A stretch of 47,949 nt of DNA from Wohlfahrtiimonas populi (lineage in GTDB: Bacteria; Pseudomonadota; Gammaproteobacteria; Cardiobacteriales; Wohlfahrtiimonadaceae). Below, in pieces: positions 8,164 to 16,180 of this stretch; position 1 is the stretch's first letter; every line of letters begins with the position of its first letter. The translations under genes and the position numbers were made by a program. Below the pieces are notes generated by a model. It was not told where the DNA came from and made no database searches. It was given only the letters and a program-made list of their open reading frames with translations. The DNA lies in the NCBI RefSeq assembly GCF_002006795.1, contig NZ_MVDN01000002.1, forward strand, positions 221,267 through 269,215, given 5' to 3'.

Positions 8164-9483
8164 CTACGCCATTGCCAACGTCGTTTTTCTGTTCATTCTG
8201 TAATATGCCAACAATAAGCTGATTGACCCTAATACCAACAATACAGCCATCACAACCCAACCTGCCATTAAAGAACCTGTCATTGATTTTGCATAACCCA
8301 TTAGGATTGGGCTCACTAATCCACCCAATAAACCAATAGTGTTGATCAATGCGATGCCACCTGCCGCTGCTGTACCTTCTAAATAGTGTGATGGAATCGC
8401 CCAGAACACTGTATATGCAGCCCACATACAACCTGTTGCTAAGCTAATTGCTGCCAAAGCTAAAACAAAGTTATGACCATAAACAACTGAGATAATCAAA
8501 GCGATTGCTGCTAACCAAATTGGAATGATGCAATGCCATTTTCTTTCTTGGTTCACATCTGAGCTTTTTGCTAAGAACCACATGAAAAGTGCTGCAACCA
8601 CATAAGGAATTGCTGAATAGATACCAATTGTCGTCAAACTATCAATACCGCTACTTTTGATTAAGGTTGGCAACCAGAATGCTACTGCATAGATGCCACT
8701 AATGATGCAGAAGTATGCGAATGAAATTAAATACACCCAAGGATCTTTCAATACTGATTTAAAGCCGCTGTGAGATGTCTGTTTGATATCACCAATATCT
8801 TTTGCCAATGCATCTTTTTCTGCTTGAGTTAACCACTTCGCCTTACTTGGGTGATCATCCAAATAAAAGAACACTACAAAGCCTAAGAATACTGTTGGTA
8901 AACCTTCGATCAAGAATAACCACTGCCAACCTTCCATCACTGTACTATCTTTCATCACGTCCATGATCCATGCAGATACTGGACTACCGATAATTCCGCC
9001 AATTGGACCTGCCAACATCACGATAGACATAATACGTGCCATGCGAGCACCAGAGTACCAATAGGTTAAATAGAAAATCATTCCTGGCGCGAAACCTGCT
9101 TCAAATACACCCAATAAGAAACGTAATACATAGAAGCTTGTTTCTGATTTTACAAACAACATACTTGCAGATGTTAAGCCCCATAAAACCATGATGCGGA
9201 ATATGGATTTACGTGCACCAATTTTTTCTAACAATAAATTGCTAGGGATTTCAAACATTACATAGCCTAAAAAGAATATCCCTGCTGCTACACCAAAAAT
9301 CTCATCCGTTAATCCCAAACTACTTTGCATTTGTAATTTTGCAAAGCCAATATTAATGCGATCCAAATACGCAAAGAAATAACATAACAATAATAATGGA
9401 ATGATCCGTAAAGTTATTTTTCTGTAGGTATTTTGTATATCTACTGTTTGGATCTGATCATTTCTAGCAGATACCGTTGTCAT
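8164..9483 (-). CDS. MFS transporter, anion:cation symporter (ACS) type
   Basis: This is a 439-aa protein with 12 hydrophobic segments. The N-terminal LLCYFFAYLDRINIGFAKL is the hallmark of the ACS group of MFS carriers (phthalate, tartrate and hexuronate permeases), and the GVFEAGFAPGMIFYLTYWY segment and RMARIMS loop agree. Substrates are usually organic anions. Its ATG is preceded by a strong AGGAGG site six to seven bases upstream. It is the first gene of a two-gene unit with the M81 hydrolase and faces the LysR gene across a region with two dyads, so LysR control is likely. Confidence 0.92.
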   Translation of the reverse strand: MTTVSARNDQIQTVDIQNTYRKITLRIIPLLLLCYFFAYLDRINIGFAKLQMQSSLGLTDEIFGVAAGIFFLGYVMFEIPSNLLLEKIGARKSIFRIMVLWGLTSASMLFVKSETSFYVLRFLLGVFEAGFAPGMIFYLTYWYSGARMARIMSIVMLAGPIGGIIGSPVSAWIMDVMKDSTVMEGWQWLFLIEGLPTVFLGFVVFFYLDDHPSKAKWLTQAEKDALAKDIGDIKQTSHSGFKSVLKDPWVYLISFAYFCIISGIYAVAFWLPTLIKSSGIDSLTTIGIYSAIPYVVAALFMWFLAKSSDVNQERKWHCIIPIWLAAIALIISVVYGHNFVLALAAISLATGCMWAAYTVFWAIPSHYLEGTAAAGGIALINTIGLLGGLVSPILMGYAKSMTGSLMAGWVVMAVLLVLGSISLLLAYYRMNRKTTLAMA

Positions 9484-9521
9484 AAGCTCCTCCTAGATGC
9501 ACCATTGCATCTTAAATGTAG

Positions 9522-9546
9522 TTTTCACGTAGTATATGCGTGAAAA
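9522..9546. promoter_or_regulatory. Dyad 1 in the MFS/LysR divergent region
   Basis: Perfect 8-base arms TTTTCACG (9522-9529) and CGTGAAAA (9539-9546) surround a 9-base spacer. The dyad lies 39 bp upstream of the transporter start and probably binds the divergent LysR regulator or another factor near the MFS promoter. Confidence 0.65.
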
Positions 9547-9554
9547 TTCTTGCC

Positions 9555-9575
9555 CTACAATGATATTTTTTGTAG
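9555..9575. promoter_or_regulatory. Dyad 2 in the MFS/LysR divergent region
   Basis: CTACAA (9555-9560) and TTGTAG (9570-9575) flank a 9-base AT-rich spacer, which fits the T-N11-A style of LysR sites. Its centre is about 31 bp (three helical turns) from dyad 1, so two dimers of one tetramer could occupy the same DNA face. Confidence 0.6.
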
Positions 9576-9612
9576 ATTAGTGATGACTTAAAAGCATCAT
9601 TAAGGAGCATCA

Positions 9613-10560
9613 ATGAGTACTCAATTATCTCTTTTAAATAACAATACTGGCTTAAATGAGAAACGAATTCGATATTTTTACGCCATTATGCAAGTGGGCT
9701 CCATGCGACAAGCAGCCGATCAATTGGATGTTGAACAATCCGTCATCAGTCGCCAAATTCAGCAATTAGAAATAGATCTTGGTGTAAGCCTATTTGAGCG
9801 AAAAGCCAACCGTTTAGTACCCACAGAAGCTGCCTGGCTAATGATGACGCATGTCAAAGAACGTTTCGCACAAGAGGAAGCACTAATCTATGCGTTATCT
9901 GAACTCAATGAAGCGCGCCGTGGTCGTGTGCATTTAGTTTCAGGCGAAGGCTTCGTGCCTTACTTAGTCAACAATGTTCTCACTAAATTCTATGCTCAAC
10001 GCCCCAATGTTGATTTTGCTTTAATTCTCCTGAGCATGAATGAACTAGTGCGCCACATTGTGGAAGATAAAGCTCACATCGGTTTAGCTTACATCGCTAA
10101 CTTACCACCAGAAATTGAAGTATTGGCAGAAAAGCATGAACCTGTTTGCGTGATTTGCGCTAAAGATCACCCTTTAGCCAATTTGCCACAACCCATTTCT
10201 TTAAGAGAAACTCTGCCTTATTCTGTCGCCATTATGCCTTCAGGCTACGGTTTTAGACAAATGGTAGATGCTGCCGAACTGCATGAAAAAATTAAATTCA
10301 AACGTGGCTTAATCACTAACTCAGTTCGTGCATTAAAACATTTCGCTGCAAGTGGTTTGGGGATCAGCTTCATGCGTCAAGATGATGCATTATCAGAGGA
10401 AATGGCAGATAAACTCGTAGCGCTCAGAACAACCTGCCCTATTTTAGAATCTGCTAAAGCTCAGCTCATTATTCATAAAGGAAGATTACTGCCTGCAGCT
10501 GCTTTAGAACTTATCGATGTATTGATTAATTCAAAAATATTTCAAAAAACTGAGGATTAG
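9613..10560 (+). CDS. LysR-family transcriptional regulator
   Basis: The 315-aa protein has an N-terminal winged helix at about residues 17-76 (RYFYAIMQVGSMRQAADQL, then QSVISRQIQQLEIDLGVSLFER), followed by a periplasmic-binding-like effector domain. It has an AAGGAG site five bases before the ATG. It is divergent from the MFS-M81 pair, which makes it the probable substrate-responsive regulator of that pair. The 20-residue segment before the helix is slightly longer than usual. Confidence 0.93.
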   Translation: MSTQLSLLNNNTGLNEKRIRYFYAIMQVGSMRQAADQLDVEQSVISRQIQQLEIDLGVSLFERKANRLVPTEAAWLMMTHVKERFAQEEALIYALSELNEARRGRVHLVSGEGFVPYLVNNVLTKFYAQRPNVDFALILLSMNELVRHIVEDKAHIGLAYIANLPPEIEVLAEKHEPVCVICAKDHPLANLPQPISLRETLPYSVAIMPSGYGFRQMVDAAELHEKIKFKRGLITNSVRALKHFAASGLGISFMRQDDALSEEMADKLVALRTTCPILESAKAQLIIHKGRLLPAAALELIDVLINSKIFQKTED

Positions 10561-10712
10561 CCACCAAATCCAGCCCAAAGCCCCAACATTCTCGTCAGTT
10601 TTGCCAATATATACATAGATAATCCGCCACCTAAACATAAACCAATCAGCCATAACCATTGGCTTTTTTTGGATTGATTTTCTTGTGTTCTGTTTTCTTT
10701 TGCTTCACTCAT
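10557..10712 (-). CDS. 51-residue small membrane protein
   Basis: A short frame runs from ATG at 10710-10712 to TAA at 10557-10559. The product has a charged, polar N-terminus (MSEAKENRTQENQSKKS), then a hydrophobic helix with WLWLIGLCLGGGLSMYILA, then a short amphipathic tail rich in Gly. It overlaps the 3' end of the LysR gene by four bases on the opposite strand. A weak GGTGAAA precedes the ATG. Its single membrane helix with a soluble cytoplasmic head resembles many unstudied small bacterial membrane proteins. No family is recognised. Confidence 0.55.
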   Translation of the reverse strand: MSEAKENRTQENQSKKSQWLWLIGLCLGGGLSMYILAKLTRMLGLWAGFGG

Positions 10713-11188
10713 GTAAATTTCACCATCTATTTCACATTACTCATAAATTATAAGTGATCTCACTTTTCAAATATAGACATAATTATTTATGTTGTTAAAT
10801 TGTAGTTAAAAACAATTATTAAAGTTAGTAAAAATCACATTTACATGTTAAATATCTATGCATATACATTTAAATATCAAATTTAATATATAAAACATAT
10901 TTTTAAAATATATCACAATTAATTTGATAAATTTTAACCAATTGAATTTAAATTATTTTTATACAATTCAATCACTTATTTTAAAAATAATTTGACAATT
11001 TCTTGGATTCATCGATACTACAAATTAGCTCCAATTTAAATAAAGCATTACAAATGCATTATTTATACAAATCACTATAAATCCAAGATGATTGGTGCTA
11101 AATAGATCAAAAACCAAAGGAATCCGGCTTTTTATTCAAAATAAACGGCCTAAGCATAATATTGATAAAAATTAATAGGAGGACATCT
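10713..11188. other. Very AT-rich intergenic region upstream of the symporter operon
   Basis: No gene is visible in these 476 bases. From about 10790 to 11000 the sequence is almost entirely A and T with many A/T tracts, the type of DNA that bends and attracts H-NS-like silencers. A dyad AAGTGA-TC-TCACTT lies at 10752-10765. CATAAT at 11155-11160 could be a -10 box, but no good -35 accompanies it. A weak stem (TTTATT/AATAAA with GGC/GCC ends) lies at about 11126-11150. Confidence 0.5.
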
Positions 11189-11539
11189 ATGTCACATCAC
11201 ATAGATCAGAATTTACATGCGTATAGCAATGATCATTTGATCATCATTGAACAAATGCCCGCTTTTAATAAAGTCGTGCGAGAGAAGCATTTATTCCTTT
11301 TTTCCATCACAGCAAGCTTCTTATTCATTTATATTCTCTTGCCTATTTTAGCCTTTCAGCCCATTTTGCAAAAACCTCTGATTGGTGCAATTACAGGTGT
11401 TTGGTTCTATTCTGCAGGCCTCTTTTTAATGACCATTATTCTTTGCACGCTTTATATTCGCCAAGCTGCTAAATTTGACAAAAAAATTGCTGATGTGATT
11501 GCAGAATATCAACAAATGAAGTTGGAGGAAGCACCATGA
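11189..11539 (+). CDS. DUF485 membrane protein partner of ActP-like symporter
   Basis: The 116-aa product has two hydrophobic segments (LFLFSITASFLFIYILLPIL and AITGVWFYSAGLFLMTIIL) separated by a short loop, and a charged C-terminal helix, the layout of the DUF485 / YjcH family. These genes almost always precede a cation/acetate symporter. The ATG at 11189 has a perfect AGGAGG six bases upstream, while the upstream in-frame TTG has none. The stop overlaps the next gene in an ATGA junction, so the two are made together. Confidence 0.93.
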   Translation: MSHHIDQNLHAYSNDHLIIIEQMPAFNKVVREKHLFLFSITASFLFIYILLPILAFQPILQKPLIGAITGVWFYSAGLFLMTIILCTLYIRQAAKFDKKIADVIAEYQQMKLEEAP

Positions 11540-13074
11540 GTTTTATTTCAGTAAGTTTCTTCTTAGCAATCGTTGGCTTAACTCTATTTGTGACATACAT
11601 CGCAGCAAAACGCATGACATCTGCTAAAGATTTCTACACAGCTGGTGGCGGTTTAACAGGCTGGCAAAATGGCTTTGCCATCGCAGGCGATTATCTCTCT
11701 GCTGCCGCATTTTTAGGCGTTTCTGGTGCAATTGCTTTGACAGGATTTGATGGTTTCTTCTTCTCCGTTGGCTATGTTGTAGCAAACCTTGTATTGCTCT
11801 ATGTGATCGCTGAACCTATGAGAAATCTTGGCAAATATACATTGGCAGATATGCTGATCTCACGTTTCAATGAAAAACGTGTGCGTGGCACAGCAGCAAC
11901 TGGCACAATCATCATTGTGATTTTATATATGATTGCGCAATTAGTCGGCGCTGGTGCTTTGATCAAATTATTGTTTGGCATCGATTATTGGATAGCAGTA
12001 TTGATTGTCGGCATTATGATGACAACGTATGTTTTGTTTGGTGGGATGACGGCAACTTCATGGGTTCAGATCATTAAAGCAGCACTTTTACTCTTTGGTA
12101 CAGGTTTATTAGCAGGTTTGGTGTTCAGTAAATTTGGCTATTCCATCACACACATGTTCAATACAATTGCCCAAGATGATGGCGAAAAATTCTTAATCCC
12201 TGGCATAAAATATTCAAGCTCCATTGATTCAGTTTCCATGATGATGGCTTTAGTTTTAGGCACATCGGGTTTACCACATATTTTGATGCGATTCTTTACG
12301 GTAAAAGATGCTAAAACTGCACGCTCATCCATTTCATGGGCAACATGGATCACCACAATTTTCTTCTCCTTAACAATTTTCTTAGGCTTTGGTGCATTAC
12401 AATTTGTCGGCATTGAAAATATTTTGGCTGAAAGTAAAGCCGGCAATACAGCGGCACCATTATTGGCAAAATATTTGGGTGGTGAAGTATTAATGTCATT
12501 CATCAGCGCTGTTGCGTTCGCAACAATCTTAGCTGTTGTTTCAGGCTTAGTATTAACAGGCGCATCTGCTATTTCCCATGATATTTATGGGCAAATCATT
12601 AAAGATGGCAAATTAAGCTCAGGGCAAGAAGTTGCAGCTGCTCGCTTAGGTTCCATTGGCATTGCAATTTTATCTATCATTTTGGCACTCTTTGCACAGA
12701 ACTTAAATGTATCCTTTTTAGTATCATTTGCCTTCTGTATTGGCGCTTCTGCCAACTTGCCTGTAATTCTCTACACCATTTATTGGAAGAACTTTAACTC
12801 AACAGGTGCTGTTGCATCCATTGCAACGGGCGTGATTTCTTGCTTAATTTTTGGTGCAATGGGGCCAAATCTTTGGTCAGAAACTGGCAATGCTATTTTT
12901 GTTGGCAAACCTTTAGTTGACTTAGCTGTACCTGCCATCATCACAATTCCTTTAGGATTTTTAGCAGGTTACGTCGGATCAATGATCGGTGCGAAGAAAC
13001 ATAATACGGCTGAATCTGCTATTCTCTATCAAACGATACGAGTGAAAGCGAACACAGGATTAATGCTTGGCTAA
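11536..13074 (+). CDS. actP: Sodium:solute symporter, ActP-like (acetate/monocarboxylate)
   Basis: This is a 512-aa member of the solute:sodium symporter family with about 13 hydrophobic segments. The AKDFYTAGGGLTGWQNGFAIAGD opening, GDYLSAAAFLG, and GMTATSWVQIIKA motifs match the ActP branch, which takes up acetate and other short carboxylates. Pairing with DUF485 supports this. It is somewhat shorter than E. coli ActP (549 aa), mainly because it lacks the N-terminal signal-like extension. No acetyl-CoA synthetase gene lies beside it, so acetate as substrate is an inference. Confidence 0.88.
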   Translation: MSFISVSFFLAIVGLTLFVTYIAAKRMTSAKDFYTAGGGLTGWQNGFAIAGDYLSAAAFLGVSGAIALTGFDGFFFSVGYVVANLVLLYVIAEPMRNLGKYTLADMLISRFNEKRVRGTAATGTIIIVILYMIAQLVGAGALIKLLFGIDYWIAVLIVGIMMTTYVLFGGMTATSWVQIIKAALLLFGTGLLAGLVFSKFGYSITHMFNTIAQDDGEKFLIPGIKYSSSIDSVSMMMALVLGTSGLPHILMRFFTVKDAKTARSSISWATWITTIFFSLTIFLGFGALQFVGIENILAESKAGNTAAPLLAKYLGGEVLMSFISAVAFATILAVVSGLVLTGASAISHDIYGQIIKDGKLSSGQEVAAARLGSIGIAILSIILALFAQNLNVSFLVSFAFCIGASANLPVILYTIYWKNFNSTGAVASIATGVISCLIFGAMGPNLWSETGNAIFVGKPLVDLAVPAIITIPLGFLAGYVGSMIGAKKHNTAESAILYQTIRVKANTGLMLG

Positions 13075-13093
13075 AAATTAAACACATTAATGC

Positions 13094-13122
13094 TTGACGA
13101 ACTCATTAATGTTGCCTATAAT
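13094..13122 (+). promoter_or_regulatory. Promoter of tRNA-Gln
   Basis: TTGACG at 13094-13099 and a perfect TATAAT at 13117-13122 are separated by 17 bp. Transcription would start near 13129, about 26 bases upstream of the mature tRNA. It is one of the best sigma-70 promoters in the window. Confidence 0.85.
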
Positions 13123-13154
13123 TCTCAGCTCTTACAGTCACTGACTTAAGTAAT

Positions 13155-13229
13155 TGGGCTATAGCCAAGCGGTAAGGCAGCGGGTTTTGATCCCGCCATT
13201 CCTAGGTTCGATCCCTAGTAGCCCAGCCA
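13155..13229 (+). tRNA. tRNA-Gln (anticodon UUG)
   Basis: The 75-base gene folds into a full cloverleaf. The acceptor stem is TGGGCTA with TAGCCCA, the anticodon stem GCGGG/CCCGC holds loop TTTTGAT with anticodon TTG, and the T arm CTAGG-TTCGATC-CCTAG is present. Discriminator G and a genomically encoded CCA (13227-13229) follow. It is monocistronic, with a strong promoter and a terminator immediately after. It is the only tRNA seen here, and no integrase or repeated 3' end marks it as an integration site. Confidence 0.97.
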
Positions 13230-13233
13230 AATT

Positions 13234-13269
13234 AAAAGCGATTAACATTGATTTGTTAATCGCTTTTTT
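13234..13269 (+). terminator. Rho-independent terminator after tRNA-Gln
   Basis: Fourteen-base arms AAAAGCGATTAACA and TGTTAATCGCTTTT flank a six-base loop and are followed by further T residues. It lies five bases after the encoded CCA. Confidence 0.9.
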
Positions 13270-13343
13270 CATATCTGTGATTTAAATATATCTAGGCATC
13301 ACTTATTTGGAGTAATGCCAGTGATTTTTCTTAAATATCACAA

Positions 13344-14627
13344 TTAAAATGACATTCTTATCGCTAAAGCAGCCAATGTGATCAATAAAATTGGCGTTGT
13401 GAGCACAATGCCCACTTTGAAATAATATCCCCACGTAATTTTTAAATTCTTCTGTGATAACACATGCAGCCATAACAACGTTGCTAAACTACCAATCGGT
13501 GTAATTTTTGGCCCTAAATCACTGCCAATCACATTCGCATAAACCATTGCCTCTTGCGTTACACCTGTTGCCGTACTTGCATCAATGGATAATACGCCTA
13601 CTAAAACCGTTGGCATATTATTCATAATGGAGGATAAAAATGCCGCCAAAGCACCTGTGCCAAATGTTGCCGCCCAAATACCTTGATCCGCAAAGGCATT
13701 CAGTAAGCTTGTAATATAATCTGTTAACCCAGCATTGCGTAAGCCAAAGACTACTAAATACATGCCCAATGAGAAAATAACAATCTGCCACGGTGCACCG
13801 ATCACAACTTTCTTTAAATCAACAACTTTTCCACGATGAGCAATCACCATTAAAATCAATGCGCCAATCCCTGCAATTAAACTTACTGGAATATTTAAAA
13901 CATCCGATGCGAAAAAACCAATCAGTAAAAATAACAAAATAAGCCAACCTGCCATGAATGTCTTTTTATCTGCGATTGCACTCTTAGGCTGTGGCAAATC
14001 AGCTGGCAAATAATTCAATTGAATGTCTTTCCTAAAATAGAGATACAACACAGTCAATGTCGCTAAAATCGATACAATATTCACAGGCACCATAATGGAT
14101 GCATAACGACCAAAGCTGATATCAAAATAATCAGCAGATACAATGTTCACTAAGTTTGAAACAATCAATGGCAAGCTTGCAGTATCTGCAATGGATCCTG
14201 CTGCCATCACAAATGCTAAGGTTGTTGCCCTGCTCGCACCTAATGATAAAAGCATCGCCATCACAATCGGCGTCATAATCAATGCGGCACCATCATTAGC
14301 GAAGAATGCCGCAACCAAAGCACCCAACAAAATCAAATAGACAAATAGTCTTTGGCTACTGCCATTACCAAATCGTGCAATATACAGTGCAGACCATTTA
14401 AAAAAACCTGCTTCATCTAAAATTAAACTGATGATAATAACCGCAATAAACGTCAAAGTTGCATTCCAAATGATTCCCCAAACGACAGGAATATCCTGTA
14501 ACTGAATCACACCACAAATCAATGCAACAATTGCTCCCATTGAAGCACTCCAACCAATGCCTAAGCCTTTTGGTTGCCATATCACCAAGATCAGCGTTGC
14601 GATAAATATTAATAAAGCCAATAACAT
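13344..14627 (-). CDS. arsB: Arsenite efflux transporter, ArsB type
   Basis: The 427-aa integral membrane protein fits the ArsB/ArsAB family in length and segment layout. It contains the [26 protein letters not shown] region, [17 protein letters not shown], a [15 protein letters not shown] loop, and [26 protein letters not shown]. ArsB extrudes arsenite and antimonite. I took the ATG at 14627, preceded by AAAGGG with normal spacing, rather than the longer open frame starting at 14657. Its neighbour upstream is arsR, and an ArsR-like dyad lies in the gap between them, so it may have its own controlled promoter. No arsC is present nearby. Confidence 0.93.
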   Translation of the reverse strand: MLLALLIFIATLILVIWQPKGLGIGWSASMGAIVALICGVIQLQDIPVVWGIIWNATLTFIAVIIISLILDEAGFFKWSALYIARFGNGSSQRLFVYLILLGALVAAFFANDGAALIMTPIVMAMLLSLGASRATTLAFVMAAGSIADTASLPLIVSNLVNIVSADYFDISFGRYASIMVPVNIVSILATLTVLYLYFRKDIQLNYLPADLPQPKSAIADKKTFMAGWLILLFLLIGFFASDVLNIPVSLIAGIGALILMVIAHRGKVVDLKKVVIGAPWQIVIFSLGMYLVVFGLRNAGLTDYITSLLNAFADQGIWAATFGTGALAAFLSSIMNNMPTVLVGVLSIDASTATGVTQEAMVYANVIGSDLGPKITPIGSLATLLWLHVLSQKNLKITWGYYFKVGIVLTTPILLITLAALAIRMSF

Positions 14628-14672
14628 ATTGTTTCCCTTTCTCCTATCTCTATTCAATCAACTTAATAAATC

Positions 14673-14691
14673 TCGCTCCCTGCGGGAGCGA
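14673..14691. repeat. GC-rich hairpin between arsR and arsB
   Basis: Eight-base arms TCGCTCCC and GGGAGCGA enclose a TGC loop. No T run follows on either strand, so it is not a normal terminator. It could stabilise the arsB message after processing or act as a REP-like element. A similar GC-rich hairpin occurs at 42310-42338. Confidence 0.55.
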
Positions 14692-14733
14692 TAATTATAT
14701 TTAAACCGTATATAGCTAAATCAATTCATTTTA

Positions 14734-14757
14734 ATATTTCAACTAATATTGAAATAT
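14734..14757. promoter_or_regulatory. ArsR-type operator upstream of arsB
   Basis: Perfect 9-base arms ATATTTCAA (14734-14742) and TTGAAATAT (14749-14757) surround a 6-base spacer. The same left arm, half-site TTGAAAT and spacer length occur upstream of arsR at 15123-15146, which strongly suggests binding by the same repressor. No convincing -35/-10 pair could be assigned next to this copy. Confidence 0.75.
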
Positions 14758-14804
14758 AAGTTATAAAAAATATTCACATAGATCCCTACATGAATATTCG
14801 CTAG

Positions 14805-15116
14805 CTAAGATTTTTTAAAGCACTGCTCAGGCTGCCCATCACAACATTCTGCCGTTAAAAAATTGATCAAAAACTGCATCTGATCAACTTTAGCTTTGTA
14901 CCGTAAAAATCGCCCTTCTTGTGTCACATCGATCATATCTGCATGCACCAATGCTTTAAGATGAAATGATAAATTTGTATTAGGTAATTCCAGTGCTTCT
15001 GCGATTTCCCCTGCAACTAATCCTGAATCCGCGTACTTTATCAATAAGCGAAAGATATCCAACCTAATTTCAGAGGACAGTGATTCAAACATTTTAACCG
15101 CTAATTTCTTATCCAT
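14805..15116 (-). CDS. arsR: ArsR-family arsenic-responsive repressor
   Basis: This is a 103-aa winged-helix repressor. The DNA-recognition region is LVAGEIAEALELPNTNLSFHLKAL (residues 33-56), followed by the wing with GRFLRYKA. The canonical ELCVCDL metal site is absent. Instead C91, C92 and C99 lie at the C-terminus, resembling the C-terminal triad known to bind As(III) in the Acidithiobacillus-type ArsR. A clear promoter (15146-15174) and an operator just downstream of its -10 indicate autorepression. No recognisable ribosome binding site precedes the ATG, and the predicted leader is only about 22 bases. Confidence 0.93.
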   Translation of the reverse strand: MDKKLAVKMFESLSSEIRLDIFRLLIKYADSGLVAGEIAEALELPNTNLSFHLKALVHADMIDVTQEGRFLRYKAKVDQMQFLINFLTAECCDGQPEQCFKKS

Positions 15117-15122
15117 AATTCA

Positions 15123-15146
15123 ATATTTCAATTAATCTTGAAATGA
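15123..15146. promoter_or_regulatory. ArsR operator at the arsR promoter
   Basis: Arms ATATTTCAA (15123-15131) and TTGAAATGA (15138-15146) surround a 6-base spacer, with 7 of 9 positions symmetric. The site covers the predicted transcription start of arsR, right after the -10 box, which is ideal for repression. It pairs with the near-identical dyad at 14734-14757. Confidence 0.8.
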
Positions 15147-15174
15147 TCATAAACCAGAAAAAGATTGAATACAA
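15146..15174 (-). promoter_or_regulatory. Promoter of arsR
   Basis: On the minus strand, TTGTAT (15174-15169) and TATGAT (15151-15146) are 17 bp apart. Transcription would start near 15139, inside the operator dyad. The promoter lies in the 65-bp gap before the preceding LysR gene. Confidence 0.65.
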
Positions 15175-15181
15175 TATGATC

Positions 15182-16066
15182 CTAAATATTCTTAAACCAA
15201 TCAGATAAATGATCTAGCAAACAGCGCAATGCTTGTGGCATATGTTCTCGGCTACTATAAACCGCATAAATGGTTAAAGGTTTCGGTTGATAATCGGGCA
15301 ACAACTGAATAAGAGAACCATCCTTTAATTGATTACGAACACTTGAATATGGCAACATCGCAATACCTGCGCCTTCTATCGTTGCTTGCGTTAAGAACGT
15401 GGATTCATTGGATTTTAATTGCCCTTTTACCGCAACAGAATAAACTTTGCCATCATGATCAAAGCACCATTCGTTTTGCCCAAAGTAACGATAAACTAAG
15501 CAATTGTGCAGTAACAAATCATCAGGCTCATTCGGCAAAGTTTGATTCTGCAAATATTTAGGCGATGCACAAATCACTGAATGGCAAATACCTAGGCGCT
15601 TTGCAATTAATTGCGGTTCCAATTCATCTGTAATACGAATCGCTAGATCAATACTATCTTCAATCAAATTTACCGTTTGATTGCTGATGCGCACATCAAT
15701 CTCAATCTTGGGATATTGCGCTAAAAATGGCACCAATGCTTTTGCCAATTCATCATAAGCAATGGAATGTGGGCAACTTATCCTCAAACTTCCAAAAGGA
15801 GAATCGCTTTGATCTTGGCCTAACATTGGCAGGCGATTGGCGATATTATTCAACTTTTGTGCTTCCTGATAAATCATTTCACCTGCGGAAGTTAAGCTCA
15901 ATCGCCGAGTTGTACGATGCAATAATTGCGCGCCTGCCCAATCTTCCATTTCAGCCAAATATCTCGTCACCATCGCACGCGACATATCTAATTTATCAGA
16001 GGCAGCACTCAAACTGCCCTGCTCTACAATCGTAATAAAAACTTCTGTCGCTTTAATTCTATCCAT
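15182..16066 (-). CDS. LysR-family transcriptional regulator
   Basis: The 294-aa product begins with a LysR winged helix (KATEVFITIVEQGSLSAASDKL, then SRAMVTRYLAEMEDWAGAQLLHRTTRRL), followed by a CrgA-like effector domain. It belongs to the subgroup whose HTH ends in HRTTRRLSLT. It diverges from the exported MBL-fold gene with 114 bp between starts, so control of that gene is plausible. A small dyad, GCAAT-N5-ATTGC at 16084-16098, lies just upstream of its own start and could be an autoregulatory site. Confidence 0.92.
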   Translation of the reverse strand: MDRIKATEVFITIVEQGSLSAASDKLDMSRAMVTRYLAEMEDWAGAQLLHRTTRRLSLTSAGEMIYQEAQKLNNIANRLPMLGQDQSDSPFGSLRISCPHSIAYDELAKALVPFLAQYPKIEIDVRISNQTVNLIEDSIDLAIRITDELEPQLIAKRLGICHSVICASPKYLQNQTLPNEPDDLLLHNCLVYRYFGQNEWCFDHDGKVYSVAVKGQLKSNESTFLTQATIEGAGIAMLPYSSVRNQLKDGSLIQLLPDYQPKPLTIYAVYSSREHMPQALRCLLDHLSDWFKNI

Positions 16067-16083
16067 TGATTTGTCCGATTAAT

Positions 16084-16098
16084 GCAATAGTTAATTGC
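16084..16098. promoter_or_regulatory. Small dyad upstream of the LysR gene
   Basis: GCAAT and ATTGC arms flank a 5-base AGTTA spacer. It is 18 bp from the LysR start in the divergent gap. The short arms make this only a candidate operator. Confidence 0.35.
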
Positions 16099-16180
16099 TT
16101 TAAGTGCTATTTATCATCTCATTATTGCAGATTATTATACCAATCATCCAATCTATAGTAATTAACACAAAGGAAAAATT

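Noticed and set aside
10752-10765. CRP-type site AAGTGA-TC-TCACTT
   Set aside because: The half-sites are two bases apart, not the six needed for CRP, so it was left only as a dyad in the gap description.
13155-13229. tRNA-Gln as an integration site of a mobile island
   Set aside because: No integrase gene, no repeated 3' tRNA end and no change in gene style were seen downstream.
13295-13319. Hairpin GGCAT..ATGCC after arsB as a terminator
   Set aside because: The stem is nine pairs with a mismatch or wobble, but no T run follows on the minus strand, so I did not list it as a terminator.
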